This document shows positions 42,729 through 50,532 of a DNA stretch of 64,000 bases, in pieces. The stretch lies in contig NZ_RJJT01000017.1 in the NCBI RefSeq assembly GCF_003938655.1, forward strand, positions 62,001 through 126,000, read 5' to 3'. The DNA is from Rhizobium pisi. Its GTDB lineage: Bacteria; Pseudomonadota; Alphaproteobacteria; Rhizobiales; Rhizobiaceae. The position numbers were made by a program, and so were the translations under genes. The notes beneath the pieces are model-generated. The model did not search any database. It saw nothing but the letters and a program-made list of their open reading frames with translations, and was not told the origin of the DNA. Position 1 is the stretch's first letter. Every line of letters starts with the position of its first letter.

Positions 42729-43730
42729 ATGCGTAAACTTATACTCGCTCTTGCGGCAACGGTCGCTTTTGCCGGTTCGGCTTTTGCGGAACCGGTTCGC
42801 ATCAGCGTCGGGTCCTACAACCTCAACAACCTGCCCTTCCCGGTCGCAGCCGGCCTAGGTCTCTACGAGAAGGAAGGTCTTGAGGTGACCGTCGAAAACT
42901 TCGCATCTGGCGGCTCCAAGACGCTGCAGGCGCTTGTCGCCGGCTCCACGGATATCGCTGTCGGCTTCTACGACCATACGATCCAGATGCAGTCGCAGAA
43001 CAAGGCGGTCGTGGGCTTTGTGCAACTGGCCCGCAATTCCGGGCTCGTGCTTGCCGGTGGAAAAAACGCTGCGTTCGATCCTGCCAAACCTGAAACAATC
43101 AAGGGCGCGAAGATCGGCATCACAGCGCCGGGCTCGTCTTCAGACTTCTTCGTTCGCTACTATCTGCAGCGCCATAGCCTATCGGCTGATGACGTCTCTT
43201 TGATCGGGGTCGGCTCCGGTTCAGCTGCTGTTGCGGCGCTCGAGCAAGGGAAGGTTGATCTTCTGGTCAACTACGATCCCGCGGCGACCTTTATCGAAGC
43301 CAAGGGTGTCGGCAAGATTTTGATCGACGCCCGCAGCGACGAGGGAGCCAAGGAGATCTATGGCGGAATTTATCCGACCGCCGTCCTCTATGCGACACAG
43401 GCCTATATCGATGAGAACCCGGAAACCATCCAGAAGGTCACAAACGCGACCGTGAAGGCACTGGCATGGATGAACACACATAGCGCCGAAGAGATTGTCG
43501 AAAAATTGCCGAAAGAATTCATCTCTGGCGACCGGGACACTTATGTGAAGGCCGTCCAGAATGCCAAGCCGATTTTCTCGGTGGACGGCAAATTCAGCGA
43601 GACCGACACGCAGACGCCGTTGGCCGTTCTCAAGAGCTTCAACGAAAAGGTTGCTGCCGCAACAATCGATCTTTCCAAAACCTACACGAACGCTTTCGTG
43701 GACAAGGTAACGGATAAGACTACCAACTGA
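42729..43730 (+). CDS. ABC transporter substrate-binding protein, SsuA/TauA/NitT type
   Basis: This 333-residue periplasmic protein has a signal peptide (MRKLILALAATVAFAGSAFA) and the NMT1/THI5-like fold: NNLPFPVAAGLGLYEKEGLEVTVE, LVAGSTDIAVGFYDH, GITAPGSSSDF and LPKEFISGDRDTYVKAV. It is a paralogue of the protein at 9876, with matching length and motif order. ATG 42729 follows AGGGAGGAATACAC. It is followed by its ATPase and permease and preceded by the PrpF-like gene, so the ligand may be an organic acid and not a sulfonate. Confidence 0.88.
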   Translation: MRKLILALAATVAFAGSAFAEPVRISVGSYNLNNLPFPVAAGLGLYEKEGLEVTVENFASGGSKTLQALVAGSTDIAVGFYDHTIQMQSQNKAVVGFVQLARNSGLVLAGGKNAAFDPAKPETIKGAKIGITAPGSSSDFFVRYYLQRHSLSADDVSLIGVGSGSAAVAALEQGKVDLLVNYDPAATFIEAKGVGKILIDARSDEGAKEIYGGIYPTAVLYATQAYIDENPETIQKVTNATVKALAWMNTHSAEEIVEKLPKEFISGDRDTYVKAVQNAKPIFSVDGKFSETDTQTPLAVLKSFNEKVAAATIDLSKTYTNAFVDKVTDKTTN

Positions 43731-43745
43731 TCCTAGGAGGAGGCC

Positions 43746-44576
43746 ATGTCTTTGGCTGTCGTAAACCCCATGCCTATCCCGACGGGACAGCAAAACGCAA
43801 AGCCGATGGTATCGATCGACGCCGTGACAATGTCGTTTGGTTCCTATGTCGCGGTGCAGGACGTCAACCTCACGGTGGCCGATGGCGAGTTTCTCGCCAT
43901 CGTCGGCCCGACCGGTTGCGGCAAGAGCACCATTTTGAACGCGATCGCAGGTCTTCTGAAACCCGCGAGCGGTACGGTGACGATCGACAGCACGCCGGTA
44001 AAGGGCGTGCAGAACGACATTGGCTATCTCTTCCAGCAGGACGCGCTGCTTCCGTGGAAGACATCCATCGAAAATGTCGAGCTCGGCCTGATGTTCAGGG
44101 GTGTTGGAGCCACTGAGCGCCGCGAGCGTTCGATGAGCTGGCTTGCCAAGGTCGGGCTGAAGGGCTTCGAACACCGCTATCCGCACCAACTCTCCGGCGG
44201 CCAGCGCAAACGTGTCCAGATGGCGCAGGCCCTCATTGCCGGTCCGAAGGTGATCCTGATGGACGAGCCCTTCTCGGCGCTCGACATCCACACGCGCCAT
44301 CTCATGCAGAATGAATTGCTGCGCCTTTGGCAGGAAGAACGTCGCGCCGTGGTCATGATCACGCACGACCTCGAAGAGGCCATCGCGCTTGGAGACCGCG
44401 TCGCCATTTTGGCCGCCGGCCCTCGTTCGCGGGTCATCGAAAGTTTCCCGGTCGATCTCGAGCGGCCACGGGATGTGGCAGAGATCAAACTCGATCCCCG
44501 CTTTATGGATCTCTATCGCAATATCTGGGCTTCCCTGCGCGGCGAAGTGGAGAAAAGCTATGAACGTCGTGACTGA
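43746..44576 (+). CDS. ABC transporter ATPase, SsuB/TauB type
   Basis: This 276-residue subunit has Walker A GPTGCGKST, Q-loop LFQQDALLPWKT, signature LSGGQRKRVQMAQALI, Walker B ILMDEPFSALD and switch histidine MITHDLEEA. The start ATG follows GGAGGAGG. The last 17 bases overlap the permease start, which indicates coupling. Confidence 0.9.
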   Translation: MSLAVVNPMPIPTGQQNAKPMVSIDAVTMSFGSYVAVQDVNLTVADGEFLAIVGPTGCGKSTILNAIAGLLKPASGTVTIDSTPVKGVQNDIGYLFQQDALLPWKTSIENVELGLMFRGVGATERRERSMSWLAKVGLKGFEHRYPHQLSGGQRKRVQMAQALIAGPKVILMDEPFSALDIHTRHLMQNELLRLWQEERRAVVMITHDLEEAIALGDRVAILAAGPRSRVIESFPVDLERPRDVAEIKLDPRFMDLYRNIWASLRGEVEKSYERRD

Positions 44577-45336
44577 ACGCATTGTCCAGCTCGGTATGCT
44601 GGTTTTTATCCTCGGGGGCTGGCAGCTCGGCGTGACCGCCGGCTTCATTGATGTCTTCTTCTTTCCAGCCCCACTGGATATCTTCAACCAAATCGTCAGC
44701 TGGATTGTCGACCCCGGCTTCTATCGTCATGTGTCAATCACACTGACGGAGACTGTGCTGGGTTATATCATCGGTACCGGATTGGGCGTCGCGGCAGGCG
44801 TATGGCTCGGTCTCAGCCGCAGCGCGGCGCGGATCCTTGACCCGTTCATCAAGGGGCTCAACGCCATTCCCCGCGTCGTTCTCGCACCGATCTTCGTTCT
44901 TTGGCTTGGACTCGGTCTCTGGTCCAAGGTGGCGCTTGCCGTAACGCTGGTCTTCTTCATCACTTTCTTCAATGCGATGCAGGGTGTGCGCGAGGTTAAT
45001 CCGGTGATCCTCGCAAACGCAAAAATCCTCGGGGCCAAACGTTCCGAGCTATTACGGCACGTCTATTTCCCGGCTGCGGCCAGCTGGATTTTGTCCTCCC
45101 TTCGCACGTCTGTTGGCTTCGCGGTGGTCGGCGCCATCATTGGCGAATATCTTGGATCCTCTGCAGGGCTCGGTTACCTGATCGCGCAGGCGGAAGGCAA
45201 CTTCGACGCGGTCGGTGTATTTGCCGGCATCATCATTCTGGCCATGTTCGTGCTCATCATCGACCGAATTCTCGATGTTCTGGAAGGGCGGCTTATCAAG
45301 TGGAGACCGAATGCCGCAGAAGAAAGAGCGGCGTAA
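44560..45336 (+). CDS. ABC transporter permease, SsuC/TauC type
   Basis: This 258-residue membrane protein has the NAIPRVVLAPIFVLWLGLG block and the EAA-type loop NAKILGAKRSELLRHVYFPAA, both typical of the family. I chose ATG 44560 (MNVVTERIVQL), inside the end of the ATPase gene; an in-frame extension upstream has no similarity. It is the last gene of the operon; a terminator follows. Confidence 0.9.
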   Translation: MNVVTERIVQLGMLVFILGGWQLGVTAGFIDVFFFPAPLDIFNQIVSWIVDPGFYRHVSITLTETVLGYIIGTGLGVAAGVWLGLSRSAARILDPFIKGLNAIPRVVLAPIFVLWLGLGLWSKVALAVTLVFFITFFNAMQGVREVNPVILANAKILGAKRSELLRHVYFPAAASWILSSLRTSVGFAVVGAIIGEYLGSSAGLGYLIAQAEGNFDAVGVFAGIIILAMFVLIIDRILDVLEGRLIKWRPNAAEERAA

Positions 45337-45369
45337 CCCCGGATCAGTTGCTCTGTGAGTTGGAAACGG

Positions 45370-45397
45370 GGTGCCGTCATCGGCACCTCGCTCTTTT
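45370..45397 (+). terminator. Rho-independent terminator after the second sulfonate-type importer
   Basis: GGTGCCG (45370-45376) and CGGCACC (45381-45387) enclose TCAT and are followed by TCGCTCTTTTT. It ends the rightward operon. Confidence 0.82.
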
Positions 45398-45485
45398 TCG
45401 GCTTTGAGTTCGAACGCGCGACCAACACACGGTTGATATCGAATCAAAGTGCTAAAATCGTGCGGGTTTCTGGACGGCCGTTGAC

Positions 45486-45707
45486 TCAAGAATTATCGCC
45501 GTAACCCTGGATCGGCTCGGTGGCAAACACCACGCTCGTGAGGAAGCTCGCCCGGTTCGCACTCCAAGCAAACACATTTGCCCCCTCGATGTGGTCCTTT
45601 AGCAAATTCACGACATCGTCTGCCCGTTTTTCAATATATGCGCAGGTAATCTTCTCGTGATCGTCAAGCCAGGATGGCGTTTCATCGATCAGCGTGTCGT
45701 ACTGCAC
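45486..45707 (-). pseudogene. Possible C-terminal fragment of an FCD-type regulator
   Basis: The minus strand codes 73 residues containing DDHEKITCAYIEKRADDVVN and LLKDHIEGANVFAW, which resembles the last helices of FCD ligand domains (the usual ...HxxIxxAIxxxDxxxAxxxMxxHIEGA pattern). No DNA-binding domain precedes it; upstream, in another frame, lies a truncated DUF892 gene. I treat it as the tail of a GntR/FadR-type gene joined by a deletion. The assignment is tentative. Confidence 0.4.
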
Positions 45708-45967
45708 AGAATACCCATCGACCCCGTCAGGGAGAGTGCCATGTCCTTAAGCGACCAGTGGTCTTCGTTCAAACTGTCGAGCACTTCTTCGATGCGGACG
45801 ATCTGACCCTCCGTTTTTCGGATATTTTGGTCGAGCTTCGCCGCAATCTCCGGGTAATTCTCGATACGCGAGAGCTGGGGCTTCATGATCGAAAGCGCCT
45901 GACTTTCCATGGCGTGGGCATTCTTAAGGCCAGTGATAATAATTTCGCGGGTTTCAATCTCGGACAT
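45689..45967 (-). pseudogene. Truncated DUF892 (YciE/YciF-like ferritin-like) protein
   Basis: The 92-residue product starts MSEIETREIIITGLKNAHAM, then ALSIMKPQLSRIENYPEIAA and RKTEGQIVRIEEVLDSLNED, the first half of DUF892 stress proteins (usually about 165 residues, four-helix bundle). After SLTGSMG the match ends and a few unrelated residues lead to a stop. The second pair of helices with the remaining metal ligands is absent. Its start has GAGGAGATTTTCG upstream. It is a broken stress gene at a deletion junction. Confidence 0.68.
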
Positions 45968-46462
45968 CGAAAATCTCCTCGTTGACCGGCTCTAACTTCG
46001 CACTGTCGGCGATGTTTCAGACGCTCTGCAGATTGACCGGCGACGCCGCCTTCCGATCTAGTCCAGGTGAGCTGACGGACATAGCATGCTCAGTGCAGCC
46101 ATTCGTGAAAGGCGCCTGGTTTGAGAACGTTGGGGTAAGCTCGGTCTGGAAGATCCGGTAGCCGGGGTTACGGTCGGGAGAGATTTCTGCGACCCGCCAA
46201 GTCCGGCCCGGCCATTCAGGCAGCGCATCGATCGCGACCAGGTCACTGTGATGAGATCAGCACCCATAGAGTTCCTCTTGTCACGAAATGCCGTCTCACT
46301 AGCTCGGCTAGTGCCATCCACAGGTGATCGCAGACACACATGGCACCCACGAGAGTGACCAAAACCCCTTGCATAACAGGCCCATCACCCTAAGTGCCAA
46401 TTTCGAACACGCTAAATTAGCCAATTGACATTCACATTTTCTGCCGAAGGAACAGCGCAGGG
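45968..46462. other. Gap with a possible decayed small gene
   Basis: On the minus strand, an ATG at 46265-46267 with AGGAA upstream starts MGADLITVTW; after a shift near 46230 another frame continues VAIDALPEWPGRTWRVAEIS to a stop at 46017. I do not recognise the family. The right part holds the promoter of the kinase gene at 46463. Confidence 0.3.
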
Positions 46463-47440
46463 ATGATTCTGGAGGACCTTTACCGATTGCTGAGAAGTGG
46501 GCACGTGCAGGCACAGGGCGTCGTCGACACGATGACCCAGCCGATTGTGGTTCTGGACCATAATCTTTGCGTGACGAACGCCAATAACGCTTTCGTAAGA
46601 ACCTTCGAGGTCGAGCGGGACGACATCCTAGGGGAAAGCTTCTTTCGTCTCGGCAACGGTCAATGGGAAATAGCCGACCTCCGACACCTGATCGCGTCGG
46701 TTATCCCAAAAGCCGCCGCCGTTGTCGGCTTTGAAGTAACACATGACTTTCCCGCGATCGGGCAGCGGACGTTTCTTGTCGATGCGCGTCGCCTCGTTCA
46801 TCCCGACAATAACAGCACGAACATCCTCATCCTCTTCGATGATGTCACGGAGCGACGGCGCCATGACGCCGAGAAAGATTTTATTGTCGCGGAGGCACGG
46901 CACCGCCTGAGGAACCTGTTTGCGGTGATACGCGCAATCGCCATGCAGACGGAAACTGAGGATCGTACCGCCACCGAATATCGCGACATCTTCCTCGGGC
47001 GGCTCGAGGTTACGCTTCGCGCGCAGGAAATCGCATCGTCTGGCGAGACTACCGATTTTGAACCACTGCTGCGGCGATCGGTCGGCGAACTCGGCGTTGA
47101 GCGTTTTCATTGCGATGGTCCGGCGGTGACCCTTACCAGTTCCAAAGTTCTCGCGGTCAGCATGATATTCCACGAGCTCGGTACCAACGCGATGAAGCAT
47201 GGCGCCTTGTCCGTTCCCGCTGGGCAAATCCACGTCACGTGGGCGCTCGAGGCCGGTCCGAGAAGCCGGACATATCTTATTTGCGAATGGCAGGAAAAGA
47301 ACGGGCTACCTGTCACCCCGCCTAAGCGCCGCGGCTATGGCACCGAGCTGATCGAGGGCACTTCCGCTCACCTCGGCGGAAAGGTGGAACTTAAGTACGA
47401 TCCGGGCGGTTTGACAGCTACGATCAAAATCCCGGTGTGA
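46463..47440 (+). CDS. PAS-domain sensor histidine kinase, HWE/HisKA_2 class
   Basis: This 325-residue soluble kinase has a PAS domain (about residues 20-130, IVVLDHNLCVTNANNAF...ILFDDVTERR). The kinase core follows, with His147 in EARHRLRNLFAVIRAIA, the N box FHELGTNAMKHGALS and a short ATP lid ending RRGYGTELI. These are features of the HWE/HisKA_2 group found mainly in alphaproteobacteria and often tied to the general stress response. Start ATG follows GGAACAGCGCAGGG. A stand-alone receiver gene begins five bases after its stop, so the pair probably works together. Confidence 0.9.
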   Translation: MILEDLYRLLRSGHVQAQGVVDTMTQPIVVLDHNLCVTNANNAFVRTFEVERDDILGESFFRLGNGQWEIADLRHLIASVIPKAAAVVGFEVTHDFPAIGQRTFLVDARRLVHPDNNSTNILILFDDVTERRRHDAEKDFIVAEARHRLRNLFAVIRAIAMQTETEDRTATEYRDIFLGRLEVTLRAQEIASSGETTDFEPLLRRSVGELGVERFHCDGPAVTLTSSKVLAVSMIFHELGTNAMKHGALSVPAGQIHVTWALEAGPRSRTYLICEWQEKNGLPVTPPKRRGYGTELIEGTSAHLGGKVELKYDPGGLTATIKIPV

Positions 47441-47445
47441 GATAG

Positions 47446-47829
47446 ATGGACGACCCTGTGGAAGTCGATGTTGAAGGCAGAAGATGCGTCCTCGTGGTAG
47501 AAGACGAATTGCTGATTGCAATGGAACTCACGGCAGCTTTGACCGCTGGTGGGTTCCGGGTGTTGGGGCCTGCAGCATCGGTTGATCACGCTCTTGATCT
47601 GATCAGGGAGGAACGTCCCCACGCTGCGGTCCTGGATTTCAATCTCATTGGCGAGAAAGTCACGCCCGTGGCTCTTCAATTGAAGGCCTTGGGGGTTCCG
47701 TTCGTCATCGCCAGCGCGGTCCATCCCACTGAGCTCGCAGTCCACTCGGTGCTTGCGGGTGTCGCCAATATTGGAAAGCCGACGGACCTGAAACGGCTTG
47801 TCGACGCGCTGAAGGCGTTTCAGACCTAA
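47446..47829 (+). CDS. Stand-alone response-regulator receiver domain
   Basis: This 127-residue protein is a single receiver domain: VLVVEDELLIAMEL with acidic residues, phospho-acceptor Asp64 in AVLDFNLIGE, and conserved lysine Lys111 in NIGKPTDL. No output domain is present. It resembles the small receivers found beside HWE kinases in rhizobia, which may act as phosphate sinks or relay proteins. It lies five bases after the kinase gene. Confidence 0.9.
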   Translation: MDDPVEVDVEGRRCVLVVEDELLIAMELTAALTAGGFRVLGPAASVDHALDLIREERPHAAVLDFNLIGEKVTPVALQLKALGVPFVIASAVHPTELAVHSVLAGVANIGKPTDLKRLVDALKAFQT

Positions 47830-47896
47830 CCGCTTTCATCGAACCGAATTGGCAGCGTTGCATTTGAACGTCGTGGCACCGCCCATCTGACGTTGC

Positions 47897-48164
47897 TCAC
47901 GCAAGGACGCCTGCTGCAATGGCGGCGTCGATAAAGCGGCTTCGTGCAGTCTCTGCACTTCCATGCTGAACGAGCGCCTCAGGGAAGCTTGGCTTCGCAA
48001 TAGACCTCGCTTCGGCATTCGGGCCATCGATGACCAAGCGCCTCGAGCGCTGCATCCGGCCCGTCCACCCGTTCCCGGAAGCCGTTGCCGATCCTCACAA
48101 AGACCGGCGCCCGCCATTTCAACCTGAATCTACTTCGATCACCTTGTCCCAGGTCATTCCTCAT
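47897..48164 (-). pseudogene. DUF982 protein with a single-base frameshift
   Basis: From ATG 48164 the minus strand reads RLKWRAPVFVRIGNGFRERV, then DGPDAALEALGHRWPECRSE and YCEAKLP before a stop; this is the DUF982 pattern. If one C is removed from the run near 47982, the frame continues EALVQHGSAETARSRFIDAA and ends IAAGVLA at 47897, exactly how DUF982 proteins end. The intact product would have about 88 residues. Function of DUF982 is unknown; genes are common on rhizobial plasmids. A one-base sequencing or assembly error is possible. Confidence 0.78.
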
Positions 48165-48429
48165 GCCGATACTGGTTCCCGCCGCCCGATTCGCGCTTGC
48201 GTCGATATCATCGGGGCGCCTTCAGCCTCCGCGTCGGTCCCCATCGGAGCGGCGTGAAATCCGGCCGCACATCTGCACTTGCACCAGACAGGGATGTAGC
48301 CATGAACTGGCGCCCGGTCGTGCGCTCACAGCTCGTCATTCGCGCCGTTGCATTCCCTCCGTGGTCGTGTCGGGGTCACCGGAGCATACCTCGAGTCCGC
48401 CGGCGATGCGTCGACTTGGTGCCTTTGCA
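48165..48429. other. Gap between the DUF982 gene and a small membrane protein gene
   Basis: No gene supported. It holds the upstream region of the leftward DUF982 gene; plus-strand frames here are low-complexity arginine-rich readings without family similarity. Confidence 0.3.
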
Positions 48430-48798
48430 TTAGCGGATCTTCTCGGTGCCGCTGGGTATCGTGACCATGGTCGGACCGCCGCCACTGCCTTGAGGCGTAG
48501 GATCACGATCGGTAGCTTCGGGCGGTCGGCTGCCGCCGCCCGCCGGGTCATCGTCGAACGTTCCGGTGCCATGAGGTTTGACATTGATTGGATCAGGAAC
48601 CGTCGATGCCGTGGGTTTAGGATCGGTGTCGATGCTCTCTCCCCATATCTCGGCGGCTCCCCAGGCAATCATCGTGAGCACGAGAGCACTGATGAGCACC
48701 GCTAGGAGAGGTTTGCCATATCGCCCCTGTCTGGCGTCTGTCGCGTTTTCGGTCACTCGCTCGGGCGGGCGCTGCGACTGGTGGTCCGAATTCGTCAT
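48430..48798 (-). CDS. Small single-helix membrane protein, hypothetical
   Basis: This 122-residue protein has a polar N-terminus (MTNSDHQSQRPPERVTENAT), one membrane helix near residues 29-48 (KPLLAVLISALVLTMIAWGA) and a proline-, glycine- and acid-rich tail with SGGGPTMVTIPSGTEKIR at the end. Similar small proteins with this N-terminus-helix-tail layout occur in rhizobia near stress genes; I do not know a function. A GGAAC-N16-GGTT promoter motif lies 31 bases upstream of the start, which suggests control by the general stress sigma factor. Confidence 0.7.
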   Translation of the reverse strand: MTNSDHQSQRPPERVTENATDARQGRYGKPLLAVLISALVLTMIAWGAAEIWGESIDTDPKPTASTVPDPINVKPHGTGTFDDDPAGGGSRPPEATDRDPTPQGSGGGPTMVTIPSGTEKIR

Positions 48799-48828
48799 CG
48801 TAAAAACTCCCTAATGGCGAACCGCACC

Positions 48829-48853
48829 AACCGCGGCCGGATCCGGAAGTTCC
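48829..48853 (-). promoter_or_regulatory. Candidate general-stress (EcfG/RpoE2-type) promoter
   Basis: On the minus strand GGAAC (48853-48849) is followed after 16 bases by GGTT (48832-48829), matching the GGAAC-N18-TT pattern of rhizobial RpoE2 promoters. It faces the small membrane protein gene. Confidence 0.55.
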
Positions 48854-48934
48854 AAGCCCTGCAGAAGCATACTCAAATGGGTCCAAAATAATCTCGGAAT
48901 GGCCACGCGCAGAGTTTGGGCGCCAATTCCTCTG

Positions 48935-49444
48935 ATGGAGACTTCCATAAAAATCGTTCTCGCCTCCCTTGTAGCCTGCTTGGCTGCATTTTCGGCCACG
49001 GCAGCAGACAACGCCGCTAAGCAGCACGCCACCGACCTCGGGGCGAGGGCCGCCATGTCCAATATGTTCGAGATCGAGGCCGCGAAGATCGAGATCGCGA
49101 GCGGAAAGGCTAATGACGCCAAACAGTTCGCGCATGACATGATCAGGGATCACGGCAAGGCAGGGTCTGTTCTTAGCGATGCGGCACAAAAGGACGGCAT
49201 CGAACTGCCCGCAGCTCTCGACGTAGGGTTTACTTCGAAGTTGGCCGCTTTTCGGCGAAGCAGCGCCGCCAATCTTGATCAGGCCTATCTTCCCACTCAG
49301 GTGACCGCCCACGAACAGGCCGTCAACCTCTTCGAAAGCCATTCAAAGCAGGGGTCGGATGGGAAACTCAAGCGGACGGCTGCAAAAATACTGCCGGGCC
49401 TTCGGATGCATCTGACGCGAATCCGCGGCCTGACCTCGAAATGA
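48935..49444 (+). CDS. DUF4142 periplasmic ferritin-like protein
   Basis: This 169-residue protein has a signal peptide (METSIKIVLASLVACLAAFSATA, cleavage near AADN). A helical domain follows, with KQHATDLGARAAMSNMFEIE, ASGKANDAKQFAHDMIRDHG and YLPTQVTAHEQAVNLFESH, the DUF4142 pattern of a four-helix ferritin-like bundle. Such proteins are often stress-induced in soil bacteria; biochemical role is unknown. I use ATG 48935 because it starts the signal peptide. It is divergent from the small membrane protein gene. Confidence 0.82.
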   Translation: METSIKIVLASLVACLAAFSATAADNAAKQHATDLGARAAMSNMFEIEAAKIEIASGKANDAKQFAHDMIRDHGKAGSVLSDAAQKDGIELPAALDVGFTSKLAAFRRSSAANLDQAYLPTQVTAHEQAVNLFESHSKQGSDGKLKRTAAKILPGLRMHLTRIRGLTSK

Positions 49445-49491
49445 CGGTGGGAGTGATCTGGCAGCCGGTTTTTTCACCCTCTCTGACAATG

Positions 49492-49677
49492 TCATAACAA
49501 CGCGATTGCCGCTACCATTGCCAAGGCTGAAACCAGTCCGGTCGCAGTCAGAGCGAGCGTTACGACCTCGGAGCCCCTTCCCATTTCTTTGTTCCGGACT
49601 GCGTAACTCGTGCCTAGTACCACCGCAACGAGACCCGCTCCCATCCAGCACATGAGCGTCAGCGTTCCGAAAAGCAT
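49492..49677 (-). CDS. Small two-helix membrane protein, hypothetical
   Basis: This 61-residue product (ATG 49677) has two hydrophobic helices (LTLMCWMGAGLVAVVLG and VVTLALTATGLVSALAMVAA) joined by a charged loop VRNKEMGRGSE, a plausible helical hairpin in the inner membrane. I recognise no family. The frame is open further upstream, but that part lacks coding character. It overlaps no other gene. Confidence 0.45.
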   Translation of the reverse strand: MLFGTLTLMCWMGAGLVAVVLGTSYAVRNKEMGRGSEVVTLALTATGLVSALAMVAAIALL

Positions 49678-49730
49678 CGCCCGATCGAACCTCAACGCTC
49701 TTCCAATGTTCCTGCCGTTTGGAAAGGCCG

Positions 49731-49755
49731 GGAACATTCGCCGCTGCGGCATGTT
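49731..49755 (+). promoter_or_regulatory. Candidate general-stress promoter for the DUF2934 gene
   Basis: GGAAC (49731-49735) is followed after 16 bases by TGTT (49752-49755), fitting GGAAC-N18-TT. The GTG start of the small gene is 32 bases downstream. Confidence 0.5.
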
Positions 49756-49787
49756 GGTTGGTTCGAACCAGATCAAGGAGACGTACG

Positions 49788-50036
49788 GTGGCGAACGATC
49801 GGAAAGAAACAGTCGGGCAGCTAGCTCACGACAAATGGGAGAGGGAGGGGATGCCGGATGGATGGCGTATGCAGAACCGGCAGGAACCCGAAGCGGAATC
49901 GCAAGCAGGCAATTTATGGTCTCAGCTAACGCCACCAGGCGAGGACGGTCATGGTCAAGGCAAGGTAACACCCGTAGGGATGGCGGCAGATCGCATGGAT
50001 CTGGGCGAATCCGGTTTAATCAAACCACTCCAATGA
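49788..50036 (+). CDS. DUF2934-like small protein, GTG start
   Basis: This 82-residue protein starts at a GTG seven bases after AAGGAG. It reads VANDRKETVGQLAHDKWERE, then GMPDGWRMQNRQEPEAE; the LAHDKWEREGMPDG segment matches the short DUF2934 motif, in which a helix ends with WExEGxPxG. The rest is polar and probably unstructured. Function unknown; family members are frequent in rhizobial accessory regions. A stress-type promoter motif lies just upstream. Confidence 0.62.
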   Translation: MANDRKETVGQLAHDKWEREGMPDGWRMQNRQEPEAESQAGNLWSQLTPPGEDGHGQGKVTPVGMAADRMDLGESGLIKPLQ

Positions 50037-50140
50037 TTGCGTTTAGTTTCATAACCCCGCCATGCCTGCTACCACACTCGCTTGTCTGCGGACAAATCAT
50101 CTACACCGGCCCGACACAACCAGGGCAGAGGAGCGAGGAT

Positions 50141-50527
50141 TTGGAAAATTTAGCCATCGAGCTCTTTGCAGGAAAGCGCGTACTGATCGTCGAAGATGAG
50201 TATTTTCTGGCGGACGAGACCCGGCGGAAGCTTGAGAAGGCCGGCGCAACCGTTATCGGTCCGGTCGCTGGAGTGGCTGCCGCTCTGGATCTCGTCGAGA
50301 ATGAGGAGCTCGACGCAGCAATCCTGGATGTTCATCTTGAGGGCGATTTAGTATTTCCGGTCGCGGACGAGCTTGAGCGCCGCAATATCCCGTTTGTCTT
50401 CGCCACGGCCTTCGACCCCTCGGTAATCCCCGGGAGGTTCACAGGCTTCGCGCTTTGCGAGAAGCCGGCCGAATTGGGAAAGATTGCGGAAGCGTTGTTC
50501 GGCCAGAGGGCCGGCGAATACCACTAG
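50141..50527 (+). CDS. Stand-alone response-regulator receiver domain, TTG start
   Basis: This 128-residue receiver has VLIVEDEYFLADETRRKLEK with the acidic pair, phospho-acceptor Asp63 in AILDVHLEGD, and Lys108 in ALCEKPAEL. There is no output domain. I chose a TTG start (50141) because AGAGGAGCG lies about seven bases upstream and the receiver fold begins soon after; the frame is open further but unrelated. It converges with the sigma-factor gene, six bases apart. Its kinase is not adjacent. Confidence 0.85.
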   Translation: MENLAIELFAGKRVLIVEDEYFLADETRRKLEKAGATVIGPVAGVAAALDLVENEELDAAILDVHLEGDLVFPVADELERRNIPFVFATAFDPSVIPGRFTGFALCEKPAELGKIAEALFGQRAGEYH

Positions 50528-50532
50528 TCTGA

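Noticed and set aside
49719..49787. An upstream ATG extension for the DUF2934-like gene
   Set aside because: The GTG at 49788 has AAGGAG at the right distance and similarity starts soon after; the extension is arginine-rich filler.
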